64,000 nucleotides of DNA from Priestia megaterium (GCF_009497655.1 NZ_CP023317.1:1951501-2015500), one strand, 5' to 3'; numbered from the stretch's first letter, positions 7,501 through 17,438 are shown. Notes: a model not told the origin generated them from the sequence alone. Translations and numbers: made by a program.

Positions 7501-8988
7501 TTAACTGGTTTTTCCTTCTCTTTCGTCCCCATCAGACGTATTTTTTTGGAAAAATGCTTTTACTTTATCTCGTTTTTTCTTTGAAATAAGAATATATAAT
7601 GTATCACCTGCAAAAATTTGTGTATTTCCTCTAGGTGTAAGTAATTTATCATCTCGAATAACAGCAGTCACTAAAATATCTTCAGGGAGGTGAAGTTCTT
7701 CAAGCGATTTTCCTGATATATCTGCATGTTCCACGAGCTTCAACTCAATCATTTCATTTTTGGTTTTGCCCATCGAAACAAGCTCGAGACTGTGAGGAAC
7801 CGTCTCTTTTTCACCTTGAGAAAGGTTTAGAAATTTGGCTAAAGGAGCGATTGTTGCTCCTTGAAGAAGAGCGGAAGTTAAGACAACAAAGAAAACGACG
7901 TTAAAAATGAGCGTGCTGTTCTCCAAACCTGCCATCATAGGATAAGTAGCCAATACAATTGGAACAGCTCCTTTTAAACCGGCCCAAGAAATAAACAGTT
8001 TTTCTTTGGATGAGTATTTAGCAAACATCATCGAAAGAAATACGCCGAGTGGACGAGCGACAAACATAAGTAAAAGAGATAACAGTATACCCTGCCAAAT
8101 AATATCTAGCAGTTGATTAGGAAAGACAAGAAGGCCGAGTAAAATAAACATTAAAATTTGCATCATCCATGCAAAACCTTCGTTAAAGCGGACAATTGTG
8201 TGACGATAAGTTAGATCTGCATTTCCTACTACCACTGCCATTACATATACAGCAAGTAGACCGCTTGCTTCTACAAATGTGGAAATTCCATAGGTCAAGG
8301 CGGCCAATGACAATGTAAGAACAGGATAAAGTCCTGAAGAATCCAAATTAATTCGATTAATAATCCAAACGGATGCTTTTCCAAGTACTAAACCAAGTAA
8401 TAGTCCGATTCCCATTTGCCAAAAGAAATTAAGGATTAATGAGAGGATTGGAGAGTCTGGATGTTGAATTAATTCAATAATAGAAACGGTTAAGAAGATG
8501 GCCATCGGATCATTGGAACCAGATTCTGCTTCTAGCGTGGAGTTTAGTTTTTGGCGGATGTTCTGTGTCCCGAGTACAGAGAACACGGCTGCAGCATCTG
8601 TAGAGCCAACGATTGCCCCAAATAAAAAGCCTTCAAGCCAAGTAACGCCTAAAATATATTTGGCAAGTACGCCGGTTAAAACTGTCGTAATGAGGACTCC
8701 GAAAGTAGCTAATGAAACGGAAGGGCGAACAACGCGTTTGACATCTTTCCATTTGGTCTGCACGCCTCCATCAAAAAGAATAATGATAAGCGCTAATATT
8801 CCGAATCCTTGTGTTAAAAGAGCATTGTCAAAGTAGATGTAGTGGCTAACAACCATTCCTACGATGATAAAAAGTACGAGCGAAGGGACCCCAAGGCGAG
8901 TAGAGAACTTTGCAGTAAGTACCCCTATGACAAGGAGAATAGATAATAAAAGAATTGAATGGTCTACCGTAAAATCCAAAAAATACAC
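7501..8988 (-). CDS. K+/H+ antiporter-like CPA1 transporter with RCK-C domain
   Basis: A 495-residue monovalent cation/proton antiporter of the CvrA/NhaP2 type. Residues 1-390 hold about 12 membrane helices with typical NhaP2 segments (FDGGVQTKW in helix 3, GSNDPMA and AGLKGAVPIVLA). Residues 405-480 form a TrkA-C (RCK-C) nucleotide- or ligand-binding domain, followed by a charged tail. Such proteins expel K+ (sometimes Na+) in exchange for protons. The ATG is preceded by AGAGGTG on the minus strand. Single gene. The transported ion cannot be read from sequence alone. Confidence 0.85.
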   Translation of the reverse strand: MYFLDFTVDHSILLLSILLVIGVLTAKFSTRLGVPSLVLFIIVGMVVSHYIYFDNALLTQGFGILALIIILFDGGVQTKWKDVKRVVRPSVSLATFGVLITTVLTGVLAKYILGVTWLEGFLFGAIVGSTDAAAVFSVLGTQNIRQKLNSTLEAESGSNDPMAIFLTVSIIELIQHPDSPILSLILNFFWQMGIGLLLGLVLGKASVWIINRINLDSSGLYPVLTLSLAALTYGISTFVEASGLLAVYVMAVVVGNADLTYRHTIVRFNEGFAWMMQILMFILLGLLVFPNQLLDIIWQGILLSLLLMFVARPLGVFLSMMFAKYSSKEKLFISWAGLKGAVPIVLATYPMMAGLENSTLIFNVVFFVVLTSALLQGATIAPLAKFLNLSQGEKETVPHSLELVSMGKTKNEMIELKLVEHADISGKSLEELHLPEDILVTAVIRDDKLLTPRGNTQIFAGDTLYILISKKKRDKVKAFFQKNTSDGDEREGKTS

Positions 8989-9083
8989 CTCTTTTGTTCA
9001 AAATTTTTATGTAAGCATTAAGCGAGGTTCCTCTATGATAATTGTAGCATAATGGATTTAAAACCTTGAGAAATCTGCTTATC

Positions 9084-9115
9084 AAAAAAAGAGATGCATA
9101 AACATCTCTTTTTTG
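9084..9115. terminator. Bidirectional terminator
   Basis: AAAAAAGAGATG pairs with CATCTCTTTTTT across a short loop. It lies between the two leftward genes and ends just beyond the 3' end of the aminopeptidase gene. Confidence 0.8.
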
Positions 9116-9143
9116 GTCATGTATGAATAACGGGGATAGATTA

Positions 9144-10520
9144 TTAGTTGACATCTTGCTCGTGATAAAGATGAGGTGCTTTAAATGGTGCTCTCTTTTT
9201 ATCGGAAGAACCTTGTTGATCGGGACGGGAACGATCGTAAATAGCTGTTCCAACAATCTCAGCCACATCTTGAAGTTTTTCTTTGCTTATTTTATCAAGG
9301 GTATCTTCAGGGGAATGATACCAAGGTTCAGACGGACTGTGAATAAATAGAGCAGCCGGTATTCCTGCCTCTGCAAAAGGAACATGATCACTTCGGCCGC
9401 CAGCTTGGAATGGCGTAGGTGATCCATTTAATCTTGTACTTGAAGCTTGAGCTAATTCTGTGACAAGGTTTGGTGTTCCATCAGCTGTATTCATCACTAA
9501 ATCTCCCGCATCTCGACTTCCTACCATGTCTAAATTAAACATTCCAACAATACGATTTTTCTCATCTTCAGATAACTCACTAACATAATGCTCGGATCCT
9601 AGTAAGCCTACTTCTTCAGCTCCGAATGTAACAAATCGCAGTTCTGTATCAGTAGGAAGACTTTTAAATACGCGAGCTAATTCAAGCACCATTGCTGTTC
9701 CAGAAGCATCGTCATTTGCCCCAGGCGCTCCGGCTACAGAATCATGATGAGCGCCTACTACAATAATATCATTTGTTCCTTTTTTCTTAAAAGTAGAAGG
9801 CTTAGTAGCGGTTACATTATAAGATGTTCGCTCACTTACGACAGCTCCTTCAATTTTTACTGTACCTGAAGGTTTTTCGCCTTTTTGAATAGAAGTAAGA
9901 ATCTTTTCACCTTCTTCTTTGGTTACAGCAAGAGACGGAATGTAGTTATCATTAGCGCCGCCAAGCGTTCCGTTTAGCTCACCGTCTGTATTATTAAAAA
10001 TAATGACGGCTGCAGCCCCTTTTTCAGCAGCATTTAATACTTTTTCACCAAAAGTAATAGTGCCTCGCTGAACTAATACAATTTTACCTGTCACATCTTT
10101 GTTTGCTAAATTATCTTTTGTACCCAGCCCTCCATCTACAATTTCAGCTGTGACATTTCCATTGGTGGTATAAGTAAAAGTTGTTGGAGAGTAGCTGGTA
10201 CCGTTTACGCTTAGTGAAAAACTAGCTGCTGGTGTGTAACCGGTAAATGTAAAAGGCTCTACTGCGCTCTCATAGCCTAGTTTAGACAAACGCTTTTGAA
10301 CAAATGTAGCAGCTTCGCGTTCAGATTCAGTTCCTGCCACACGAGGTTTTTTTGAGAGATACGCAATGTCTTGATAAATTTTCTCGGAATTTACTTTTTT
10401 TAATACTTTTTGTTCAGAACTTTGATTGTGAGAAACATTTGCAGAAGTAGAAGCTTGTACACTTGTAAAAGATAAAGTCAAACTTGTTGCTACAGCCAAA
10501 GAAATCACGGTTTTTTTCAT
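9144..10520 (-). CDS. ywaD: Secreted M28 aminopeptidase with PA domain
   Basis: Exported double-zinc aminopeptidase like B. subtilis YwaD. The start at 10520 (458 residues) is chosen because GGGGGA precedes it and the protein then begins with a signal peptide (MKKTVISLAVATSLTLSFTS-VQA). A protease-associated insert lies around residues 130-235. The M28 domain follows: GAHHDSV, GANDDASGTA, FGAEEVGLLGSEH (catalytic and bridging Glu), FNLDMVGS and the C-terminal SDHVPF...HSPSEPWYHSPEDT metal ligands. All zinc ligands expected for the family are visible. It probably frees N-terminal amino acids from peptides during nutrient scavenging. Single gene. Confidence 0.9.
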   Translation of the reverse strand: MKKTVISLAVATSLTLSFTSVQASTSANVSHNQSSEQKVLKKVNSEKIYQDIAYLSKKPRVAGTESEREAATFVQKRLSKLGYESAVEPFTFTGYTPAASFSLSVNGTSYSPTTFTYTTNGNVTAEIVDGGLGTKDNLANKDVTGKIVLVQRGTITFGEKVLNAAEKGAAAVIIFNNTDGELNGTLGGANDNYIPSLAVTKEEGEKILTSIQKGEKPSGTVKIEGAVVSERTSYNVTATKPSTFKKKGTNDIIVVGAHHDSVAGAPGANDDASGTAMVLELARVFKSLPTDTELRFVTFGAEEVGLLGSEHYVSELSEDEKNRIVGMFNLDMVGSRDAGDLVMNTADGTPNLVTELAQASSTRLNGSPTPFQAGGRSDHVPFAEAGIPAALFIHSPSEPWYHSPEDTLDKISKEKLQDVAEIVGTAIYDRSRPDQQGSSDKKRAPFKAPHLYHEQDVN

Positions 10521-10845
10521 TAAAATCCCCCTAAATTTATCGATGTAGTTGGTACTATTCGAATTTACAATATTAAGAAAATACAAAAAAGAGCATTATT
10601 ACCTAAATGTTCCAGAGTATTCCATATCTAAATTCCTATTTTAATAGAGAAAATAATTCAAATAAAATGAAAATGCGGAAACAAATAAAGGGGATAAAAG
10701 AAACTGTGTCAAAAGTAATAAAAAAAGGTATTAGATAAGAATAAAAAAATAAGGTAAACTAGTTTAAAAGTAAGAAGAATGTTCAGAACTTAATTGATGA
10801 GACATAGAGAGTGTTCACGTAAAAAACAAAGGCTGGTGGGAAATA
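10521..10845. other. Divergent intergenic region
   Basis: AT-rich DNA between the leftward aminopeptidase and the rightward kinase. It must hold both promoters, but no pair of boxes stood out clearly and no hairpin with a T-run was seen. Confidence 0.5.
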
Positions 10846-12129
10846 TTGATAAAAAATAGGGAGGGTGTACGAAAAGCAGCGGCGGTTGCTGGTCTTCTGG
10901 TTGTAGGGGTGTACATCGTCTTTCAAACAATGGCATTTTTTAAAGGAGCATATGCTCTTAGCAGTTTGATAAAAGATAGTTTACTAGTGGGCATAACGGC
11001 TGGCACGTTTTATTTACTTCATAAGCGTTCGGTTCATACACAGGTGTCTGATGAACAGTATCAGCTTGCTACATTAATAAACTCAATGCCAGATTTTATT
11101 TGTTTTAAAGATGGAGCTGGCAAATGGTTGGCGGTGAACGATTTTGGAAGAGAACTTTATCATTTAAAGGGTATTGATTACAGGGGTAAAACCGATGCAG
11201 AACTTGGAGAGCTTGTGCCGTTCTTTCAAGCCGCTTTCTTACACTGTATTTCATCGGATGAAGAAGCTTGGAGAAAAAAGGAAAAGGTACGCATGGAAGA
11301 AGCATTTGAAATACCAAACGGCGAGGTCAAAACATTTGATGTTATTAAAGTACCTGTGTTTTTTGATGATGGCTCAAGAAAAGCTCTTATCACGATTGGA
11401 CGAGATATCACTCAGCAAAAGCTTGCAGAAGCGCTTCTGATAAAAAAGGAAAAGCTTTCTGTAGTAGGCGAATTAGCTGCTGGAATTGCCCATGAAATTA
11501 GAAATCCGCTTACGAGTATTAAAGGGTTTGTTCAGCTCATGAAAGAAACAGACCGATCCGCGGTAGGGTATGCTAATATCATGCTTGATGAGCTGGAACG
11601 AATTAATGGTATTGTCAGTGAAATGCTCCTGTTGTCAAAACCTGAAAGTGAACATTTTCGCGTGTTTTCTCTTACAGAAGCGGTTAAGTATGTAATGAGT
11701 TTAACTTCCCATGAAGCTTTATTGAAAAACATTGACTTCTTATACGATGAACAAACAAGTAAAGCTAGTGTGTATGGAAATAAAAATCACCTTATTCAAG
11801 TATTACTTAATGTTTTTAAAAACGCAATTGAAGCCATGGATAAGCCTGGGAATATTTACATTACAATCAAAACAGCGCAGGATGACCATATTTTTATAGA
11901 AGTTAGAGATGAAGGAGTAGGAATTTCTAAAGACCGTCTAGAACATATAGGAGAACCGTTTTTTACTTTAAAAGAAAAAGGAATGGGGCTTGGATTAACA
12001 ATCAGCTCCAAAATTATTCATGATCATCACGGTACCCTGCAGATTGAGAGTGAACAGAACAAAGGGACGATTGTTAAAATCCGACTGCCTCTGTATGTAA
12101 AAGATACGGCGGTTTTTGCAAGCAAATGA
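10846..12129 (+). CDS. KinC-like membrane sensor histidine kinase
   Basis: A 427-residue histidine kinase with the architecture and length of B. subtilis KinC, which feeds the sporulation phosphorelay. Order: two membrane helices (about 12-30 and 36-55), a PAS domain (about 70-190) ending in GRDITQQK, the phosphoacceptor His216 in GIAHEIRNPLTSIKGF, then the ATPase domain with NAIEAM (N box), DEGVGI (G1) and GMGLGLTI (G2). The start is TTG 10846, with GGTGGG before it; no better in-frame start was seen. Orphan: no response regulator is next to it, as expected for a Spo0F-type kinase. Assignment to KinC rather than another Kin protein is by layout only. Confidence 0.8.
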   Translation: MIKNREGVRKAAAVAGLLVVGVYIVFQTMAFFKGAYALSSLIKDSLLVGITAGTFYLLHKRSVHTQVSDEQYQLATLINSMPDFICFKDGAGKWLAVNDFGRELYHLKGIDYRGKTDAELGELVPFFQAAFLHCISSDEEAWRKKEKVRMEEAFEIPNGEVKTFDVIKVPVFFDDGSRKALITIGRDITQQKLAEALLIKKEKLSVVGELAAGIAHEIRNPLTSIKGFVQLMKETDRSAVGYANIMLDELERINGIVSEMLLLSKPESEHFRVFSLTEAVKYVMSLTSHEALLKNIDFLYDEQTSKASVYGNKNHLIQVLLNVFKNAIEAMDKPGNIYITIKTAQDDHIFIEVRDEGVGISKDRLEHIGEPFFTLKEKGMGLGLTISSKIIHDHHGTLQIESEQNKGTIVKIRLPLYVKDTAVFASK

Positions 12130-12233
12130 AATGTTGTAAACGAAAAGTAATGAAAACGTCATCCATTTCTTATTGCTAAACGCAGCCGTACATGATGTAA
12201 TAAAAGAAACGAACATGTCAGGAAGGTAGCAAA

Positions 12234-12602
12234 ATGAGACGTGCAGATCAAAAAATTATATTACCGTATACACCGGAAAATTTAAGAATGCTATTGCTTC
12301 AAGTATGTGACGGAGAAAATCCGTTTTCCCATCAAGACCTTGCGTATTGGTGTGATAAATATACTCTCCATTATTATGAGTATGAAGCGGATGAAACGCA
12401 GTGGATGAATGATATGCAGCAGACAGATAATAGGCAAGATCTAGCTAAATCTTATGCCATTGCTAAAGATATTGGCTGGCAGTGGTACTTTTATATGGCT
12501 AGAGGAACGACGCTATCTGATATTCAATATGTCGAGCTTCACGAACTAGAATTACCTAGACATTTGTTTGTAAAATGGCTGAATGAATTATATGAAATGT
12601 AA
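12234..12602 (+). CDS. Hypothetical soluble protein (122 aa)
   Basis: No family recognised. AGGAAGG precedes the ATG at good distance. The product is acidic and rich in aromatic residues (DIGWQWYFYMARG; WCDKYTLHYYEYEADE), with no signal peptide or membrane segment. It follows the KinC-like gene in the same direction after 104 bp and ends with a terminator about 100 bp downstream. Normal codon use and the ribosome site argue for a real gene. Confidence 0.65.
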   Translation: MRRADQKIILPYTPENLRMLLLQVCDGENPFSHQDLAYWCDKYTLHYYEYEADETQWMNDMQQTDNRQDLAKSYAIAKDIGWQWYFYMARGTTLSDIQYVELHELELPRHLFVKWLNELYEM

Positions 12603-12701
12603 TCCTATATATGAATTGTAGTACATCCGGTCTGATGAAAGAAAGGCCATCTCTGGTAACGGAGCAAAAGACCACTGAAGTACATACAAGCGTAAAATAG
12701 A

Positions 12702-12727
12702 AAGCTAAGGAAAATCCTTAGCTTTTT
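12702..12727 (+). terminator. Intrinsic terminator
   Basis: AAGCTAAGGA (12702-12711) pairs with TCCTTAGCTT (12715-12724) over a 3-base loop, followed by T. Confidence 0.88.
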
Positions 12728-12782
12728 TGTTTTGTCAAAATTATTCAAAAAAACTGTCTTTAGGAAAAAATACAAAACCTAG

Positions 12783-12811
12783 TTGACTTATTGGTATTGT
12801 TGTATTATAAG
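12783..12811 (+). promoter_or_regulatory. Candidate promoter of tcyP
   Basis: TTGACT (12783-12788), 17-base spacer, TATAAG (12806-12811). The spacer carries TATTGGTATTG; a similar block sits at the same place in the promoter at 50544, so a shared sulfur regulator such as CymR is possible but unproven. Confidence 0.55.
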
Positions 12812-12854
12812 TAATAGAGACATAAATTATGGAAAAATCACAGGGGGAACATCT

Positions 12855-14249
12855 ATGAATAACTTATTAGTCATTCTAAACATCCTTATTATGCTGGCAC
12901 TGCTTGCGGGGCTGTTTATGATGCAGAAAAAACATGTATCATTTTCAAAGCGTGTGTTTACGGCGCTTGGACTAGGGATTATTTTTGGCTTTGCTCTTCA
13001 GTGGGTGTATGGTCCGACTCATGAAGTAACGATAACGACCGCCGATTGGTTTAGCATTGTAGGAAGCGGATATGTGAAGTTTCTTCAAATGATTGTCATG
13101 CCGCTTGTATTTGTGTCGATCGTAGCGGCATTCACTCGCTTAAAATTGACGAGCAACATTGGAAAGATTAGTAGTTTAATTATTGGCATTTTGCTTGTTA
13201 CAACAGCGATAGCAGCTGCTATTGGTATTTTTACAACGACGAGCTTTAATTTAGAATCTGTCCAAATTACAAAAGGGGAAGCGGAACTTCAGCGCGGAGA
13301 GGACTTAGAAAACAATTTATCTAGTCTAGAAGCAAAAACAATCCCGCAGCAAGTAGTAGAATTATTACCAGCTAACCCGTTCCTTGACTTAACAGGCGCA
13401 CGTTCAACTTCCACGATTGGCGTTGTCATCTTTGCAGCATTTGTGGGAATTGCATATTTAGGCGTGAAGCGTAAAAAGCCAGAGGAAGCAGCGTTATTTT
13501 CAAAAATTATTGATACGCTGTATGCAATTGTGATGCGTGTAGTGACGCTAATTCTTCGTTTAACTCCTTATGGGGTACTTGCAATTATGACCAAAACAGT
13601 AGCAACGAGTGATGTTGATGCAATTGTTAAACTTGGAAAATTTGTTGTAGCATCATATGTCGCATTGGCAGCTATGTTTATCGTTCACTTAGTTATTCTA
13701 ACAATCATCGGTGTAAATCCGATCACATATGTTAAGAAAGTATTTCCTGTATTGGCGTTTGCCTTTACTTCTCGTACGAGTGCTGGAGCATTGCCTTTGA
13801 ATGTTAACACACAAACAAGACAGTTAGGGGTTCCAGAAGGAATTGCGAATTTTGCAGGTTCATTTGGTCTTACAATCGGTCAAAACGGATGCGCTGGAAT
13901 ATATCCAGCTATGTTAGCCGTTATGATTGCACCAACGGTAGGTATTGATCCTTTAACGCCTTCATTTATTTTCACGTTGATTGCCATTGTAGCAATTAGT
14001 TCGTTTGGCGTAGCAGGGGTTGGCGGAGGAGCGACATTTGCGGCTTTACTTGTATTATCTTCTATGAATTTGCCCGTAGCGCTAGCAGGCTTATTAATTT
14101 CAGTAGAACCACTGATTGATATGGGACGTACGGCACTTAATGTAAGTGGAAGCATGACAGCCGGAGTCGTAACTAGTAAACTAACAAAAGAGTTAGATAC
14201 AAACGTATACAACGATCAAACCATCTCACCTGAAACAGCAGAAGTGTAA
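12855..14249 (+). CDS. tcyP: L-cystine symporter TcyP
   Basis: Sodium/proton-coupled cystine importer of the dicarboxylate/amino acid:cation symporter (DAACS) family. ATG 12855 follows AGGGGG (12843-12848) and gives 464 residues, like B. subtilis TcyP (463). The upstream frame to 12783 runs through the promoter and is rejected. About eight to ten hydrophobic segments are visible, with family motifs SRTSAGALPLNVNTQ and GVAGVGGGATFAALLVLSS in the C-terminal re-entrant half, and QNGCAGIYPAM between them. Single gene with its own promoter and terminator. It complements the ABC cystine uptake genes at 47-50 kb. Confidence 0.9.
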   Translation: MNNLLVILNILIMLALLAGLFMMQKKHVSFSKRVFTALGLGIIFGFALQWVYGPTHEVTITTADWFSIVGSGYVKFLQMIVMPLVFVSIVAAFTRLKLTSNIGKISSLIIGILLVTTAIAAAIGIFTTTSFNLESVQITKGEAELQRGEDLENNLSSLEAKTIPQQVVELLPANPFLDLTGARSTSTIGVVIFAAFVGIAYLGVKRKKPEEAALFSKIIDTLYAIVMRVVTLILRLTPYGVLAIMTKTVATSDVDAIVKLGKFVVASYVALAAMFIVHLVILTIIGVNPITYVKKVFPVLAFAFTSRTSAGALPLNVNTQTRQLGVPEGIANFAGSFGLTIGQNGCAGIYPAMLAVMIAPTVGIDPLTPSFIFTLIAIVAISSFGVAGVGGGATFAALLVLSSMNLPVALAGLLISVEPLIDMGRTALNVSGSMTAGVVTSKLTKELDTNVYNDQTISPETAEV

Positions 14250-14261
14250 AAGAGATACGGC

Positions 14262-14298
14262 ATCCATAGTTAACATTGTTAACTATGGATTTTTTTTC
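14262..14298 (+). terminator. Intrinsic terminator of tcyP
   Basis: Perfect 13-bp stem ATCCATAGTTAAC (14262-14274) with its complement (14278-14290), 3-base loop, eight T. Confidence 0.93.
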
Positions 14299-14329
14299 TT
14301 TATCCGCATAAAATAGGAAAAAATACTTA

Positions 14330-14343
14330 TGATAACGCTTTCA
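14330..14343 (+). promoter_or_regulatory. cre-like site (CcpA) at the pullulanase promoter
   Basis: TGATAACGCTTTCA matches the cre consensus TGWAARCGYTWNCW at 13 of 14 positions. A TATAGT -10 lies at 14352-14357, so the site covers the -35 region and would block RNA polymerase when glucose is present. Confidence 0.7.
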
Positions 14344-14397
14344 AAAAAGGTTATAGTGAAAAATGTGTACGTACTTTATTTTACGGGAGGGTTTTAA

Positions 14398-17310
14398 TTG
14401 AAACGTAGTTGGACTAAATATGCAATGGTACTGACGGCTTTACTCTTACTAGTAAGCTCTTTTTTTAGCCCGTTTATGCAATCGTTTGCATCTGCAGCGG
14501 ATACCACAAAACTCACGATTCACTATCAGCCTGCTTCAAACGATACAAAAGAATGGGGATTATGGGTTTTTCCTGAAGGAGGAGAAGGGAAGCCTTACGC
14601 ATTTACAGGGGAAGATCAATTTGGAAAAGTAGCGGAAGTTGAACTACCCGGTACTTATGACAAAGTAGGTTTTATTGTACGAACCGAGTCGTGGGAAAAA
14701 GATGGAGGAGACCGCTTCGTTTCAGTGGAGAACGGTGAAGGAGAAGTATGGGTAAAAAGTGGAGATGAACATACATATACGTCTCCTCCTGACGGTGAAT
14801 ATCGAGATTTACCGGAATTTGATAAAGTAAACGTTACCTTAAACTATCATCGGTACGATGGAGATTACAGCGGGTGGAACATTTGGACATGGCCAGGTGA
14901 TGAAAAAGAAGGCAAGCAAATCGAATTTACGGAAGACACGAATTTTGGGAAGAAAGCAACTTACACAATTAACAGTGGAAGTGGTAATTTATTTGACAAA
15001 ATTGGTTTTATTGTACGCCATTCTACTAGTGATAGCGATTGGGAAAATAAAGACGGAGGAAACCGCTTTATTACCAAGGTTGGGAAAGATGGGAATGTAG
15101 AAGTATGGATTGTTCAAGGGCAAAATCGAATTTATTATGATAGAGCTGTAGTAGATATCACTCGGAAAATCACGAAAGCGACTATGGATGCATTTAATCA
15201 AATTACATTAGAAACAAACGTACCGTTCGATTCTTCTAAGAGTGTAGGAGACATTGAAATTGACGGAGCTCAAATTGAGAAAGTGACACCTTATAAAGAG
15301 GGAGGAGACTCTGTTACTACTAAAGTTAAAATCATAACAAAACAGCCTCTGGACGTTACAAAAACGTATAAAGTTAAGCAAAAAGGATACGGATCAGCTG
15401 ATGTAGTCAATGGAAATGTCGTGCGTACGAAAGAATTTGACGAAAAGTATGCATATAGCGGAAACGATTTAGGAAACACATATTCTAAGAAACAAACAAA
15501 TTTTCGCGTATGGGCTCCAACTGCAAGCGAAGCCAAGCTAGTGACTTATTCGTCATGGAACTCGAAAGCTTTAAAAGAAATTTCTATGACTAAAAGTGAA
15601 AAAGGAACGTGGAAAGCGGAGTTAAAAGGAAATCAAGATGAACTAATTTATACGTACAAAGTAAAAATTGGGAACGTCTGGAATGAAGCGGTTGATCCAT
15701 ATGTACGAGCAACAACGGTCAATGGAGATCGCGGAGTCGTCGTAGATTTGGCTAAAACAAATCCGAAAAAGTGGAGTACAAATAAGCCGAAATTTAAAAA
15801 TCCAGAAGATGCCATTATCTATGAACTGCACGTACGAGATTTATCGTCTCAAAAAGAGAGCGGTATCAAAAACAAAGGAAAATATTTAGGCGTAGCGGAG
15901 TGGAATACGAAAGGACCAAATGGAGTAAAAACAGGACTCAGTCATATTAAAGATTTAGGTGTAACGCACGTCCAGTTCCTGCCTATTTACGATTATCGTA
16001 CGGTGGATGAAACGAAATTAAACGAGCCGCAGTTTAACTGGGGATATGATCCGAAAAATTATAACGTCCCAGAAGGCTCCTATTCAACAAACCCATATAA
16101 TCCTAAGACTAGAATTATTGAGCTCAAACAAATGATTCAAACGCTTCATGACAAGCAGCTTCGCATGGTAATGGACGTTGTTTATAATCACGTGTATGCA
16201 GTGAGTGAGCATAGTTTTGATAAACTAGTTCCAGGCTACTACTTCCGTTATAAAGAAGATGGAACTCTATCCAACGGAACAGGTGTTGGAAACGACACGG
16301 CGTCTGAACGGAAAATGGTTCGGAAGTTTATCGTAGATTCTGTTGCGTATTGGGCAAAAGAGTACCACATTGACGGGTTTCGGTTTGATTTAATGGGGAT
16401 TCACGATACAAAGACAATGAATGAAGTGAGAAAGAAATTAGATGAACTTGATCCTTCCATTATCGTCTTAGGAGAGGGCTGGGATCTAGGAACCGAGCTT
16501 GACGCTAAGCTCAAAGCTAACCAGAAAAACGCTCAGGATATGAAGCGCATCGCTCACTTTAATGACGGTATGCGGGATGGTCTTAAAGGCAGCGTATTTT
16601 TTGATCATGACAACGGATTTGTGAATGGAAAGCAAGGACAAGAAAAGCTCATACAGCAAAGTATAGCAGCTGGAATTGATTATGATCGTTCAACTGCCAC
16701 GTATGAAGATCCAGATCAAGTTGTTACGTATGTAGAAGCGCACGATAACCATACGTTATGGGATAAGCTTCAGCTGACGAACCCTGCTGACACCGAGCAA
16801 ACGAAAAAGCAAATGCACAAGCTTGCTTCTTCTATTATTTTAACATCTCAAGGAATGAACTTTATACATGCAGGTCAAGAGTTTATGAGAACAAAAGGCG
16901 GAGACCATAACAGCTATCAGTCACCCGATTCTGTCAATCAGCTAGATTGGAAGCGCCGAGCAGCTTTCAGCCAAGAAGTAAATTACATGAAGGGACTTAT
17001 TGCGCTTCGAAAGCAATATTCGTCATTTAGAATGACGAGTGCACAGGCTATTCATCAAAATTTACGCTTTGTTGATGCACCAGCAAACGTAGTAGGTTAT
17101 ACGTTAAATGCTAAAGCTAATAAAGATAAAGCAAACGAAATAATGGTGATTCATAATGCAAATAAACAAGCTCAAACGGTTCATTTGCCTTCTAACAGAA
17201 CGTGGAGATTACTTGTTGACGGCGAGCGGGCCGGAACAAAAACGCTCCGTACGGTGAAAGGAAATACAATAAACGTTTCGCCTCTTTCGACATTTGTACT
17301 AGTAAGATAA
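14398..17310 (+). CDS. pulA: Secreted type I pullulanase
   Basis: Extracellular debranching enzyme hydrolysing alpha-1,6 bonds of pullulan and branched glucans (GH13_14). TTG 14398 follows GGGAGGG. A signal peptide covers about residues 1-33 (ending SFASAA). Two similar CBM41-type starch-binding modules follow (about 36-130 and 140-250, each with W-x-[LI]-W-x-[FW]-P and K-[VI]-GFIVR), then a linker, a CBM48 module (about 355-440, FRVWAPTASEAKLV) and the catalytic barrel. FNWGYDP (546-552) is the pullulanase motif. The catalytic residues are Asp664 (FRFDLMG), Glu693 (LGEGW) and Asp783 (EAHDNHT). At 970 residues it is larger than cytoplasmic AmyX because of the signal and CBM41 pair. Monocistronic; a cre-like site precedes it. 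Confidence 0.93.
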   Translation: MKRSWTKYAMVLTALLLLVSSFFSPFMQSFASAADTTKLTIHYQPASNDTKEWGLWVFPEGGEGKPYAFTGEDQFGKVAEVELPGTYDKVGFIVRTESWEKDGGDRFVSVENGEGEVWVKSGDEHTYTSPPDGEYRDLPEFDKVNVTLNYHRYDGDYSGWNIWTWPGDEKEGKQIEFTEDTNFGKKATYTINSGSGNLFDKIGFIVRHSTSDSDWENKDGGNRFITKVGKDGNVEVWIVQGQNRIYYDRAVVDITRKITKATMDAFNQITLETNVPFDSSKSVGDIEIDGAQIEKVTPYKEGGDSVTTKVKIITKQPLDVTKTYKVKQKGYGSADVVNGNVVRTKEFDEKYAYSGNDLGNTYSKKQTNFRVWAPTASEAKLVTYSSWNSKALKEISMTKSEKGTWKAELKGNQDELIYTYKVKIGNVWNEAVDPYVRATTVNGDRGVVVDLAKTNPKKWSTNKPKFKNPEDAIIYELHVRDLSSQKESGIKNKGKYLGVAEWNTKGPNGVKTGLSHIKDLGVTHVQFLPIYDYRTVDETKLNEPQFNWGYDPKNYNVPEGSYSTNPYNPKTRIIELKQMIQTLHDKQLRMVMDVVYNHVYAVSEHSFDKLVPGYYFRYKEDGTLSNGTGVGNDTASERKMVRKFIVDSVAYWAKEYHIDGFRFDLMGIHDTKTMNEVRKKLDELDPSIIVLGEGWDLGTELDAKLKANQKNAQDMKRIAHFNDGMRDGLKGSVFFDHDNGFVNGKQGQEKLIQQSIAAGIDYDRSTATYEDPDQVVTYVEAHDNHTLWDKLQLTNPADTEQTKKQMHKLASSIILTSQGMNFIHAGQEFMRTKGGDHNSYQSPDSVNQLDWKRRAAFSQEVNYMKGLIALRKQYSSFRMTSAQAIHQNLRFVDAPANVVGYTLNAKANKDKANEIMVIHNANKQAQTVHLPSNRTWRLLVDGERAGTKTLRTVKGNTINVSPLSTFVLVR

Positions 17311-17365
17311 GTTTTAGATAGCTAGAATGCATGTAGAAAAATTCAGAATATTGTATGCAAAATTG

Positions 17366-17393
17366 TTGATTTTACTAGATAACATGGTAAAAT
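17366..17393 (+). promoter_or_regulatory. Candidate sigma-A promoter of the aldehyde dehydrogenase gene
   Basis: TTGATT (17366-17371), 16-base spacer, extended -10 TGGTAAAAT (17385-17393). Confidence 0.6.
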
Positions 17394-17399
17394 ATTCAT

Positions 17400-17413
17400 T
17401 GTTAGCGTTTTCA
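17400..17413 (+). promoter_or_regulatory. cre-like site (CcpA) near the transcription start of the aldehyde dehydrogenase gene
   Basis: TGTTAGCGTTTTCA fits TGWAARCGYTWNCW at 13 of 14 positions. It lies directly after the -10 element, over the expected start point, a position typical of CcpA repression. Confidence 0.65.
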
Positions 17414-17438
17414 AAATTCGTGGGGAGGTATGTATTTG

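Noticed and set aside
10846-12129. Internal frames on both strands within the kinase gene (for example 11174-11440 and 11532-11732)
   Set aside because: They are shadows of a gene with complete PAS and kinase motifs and have no ribosome sites.
12783-12811. CymR box in the tcyP promoter spacer
   Set aside because: The TTGGTATT block is suggestive, but the other half of the published consensus is not at the right distance.
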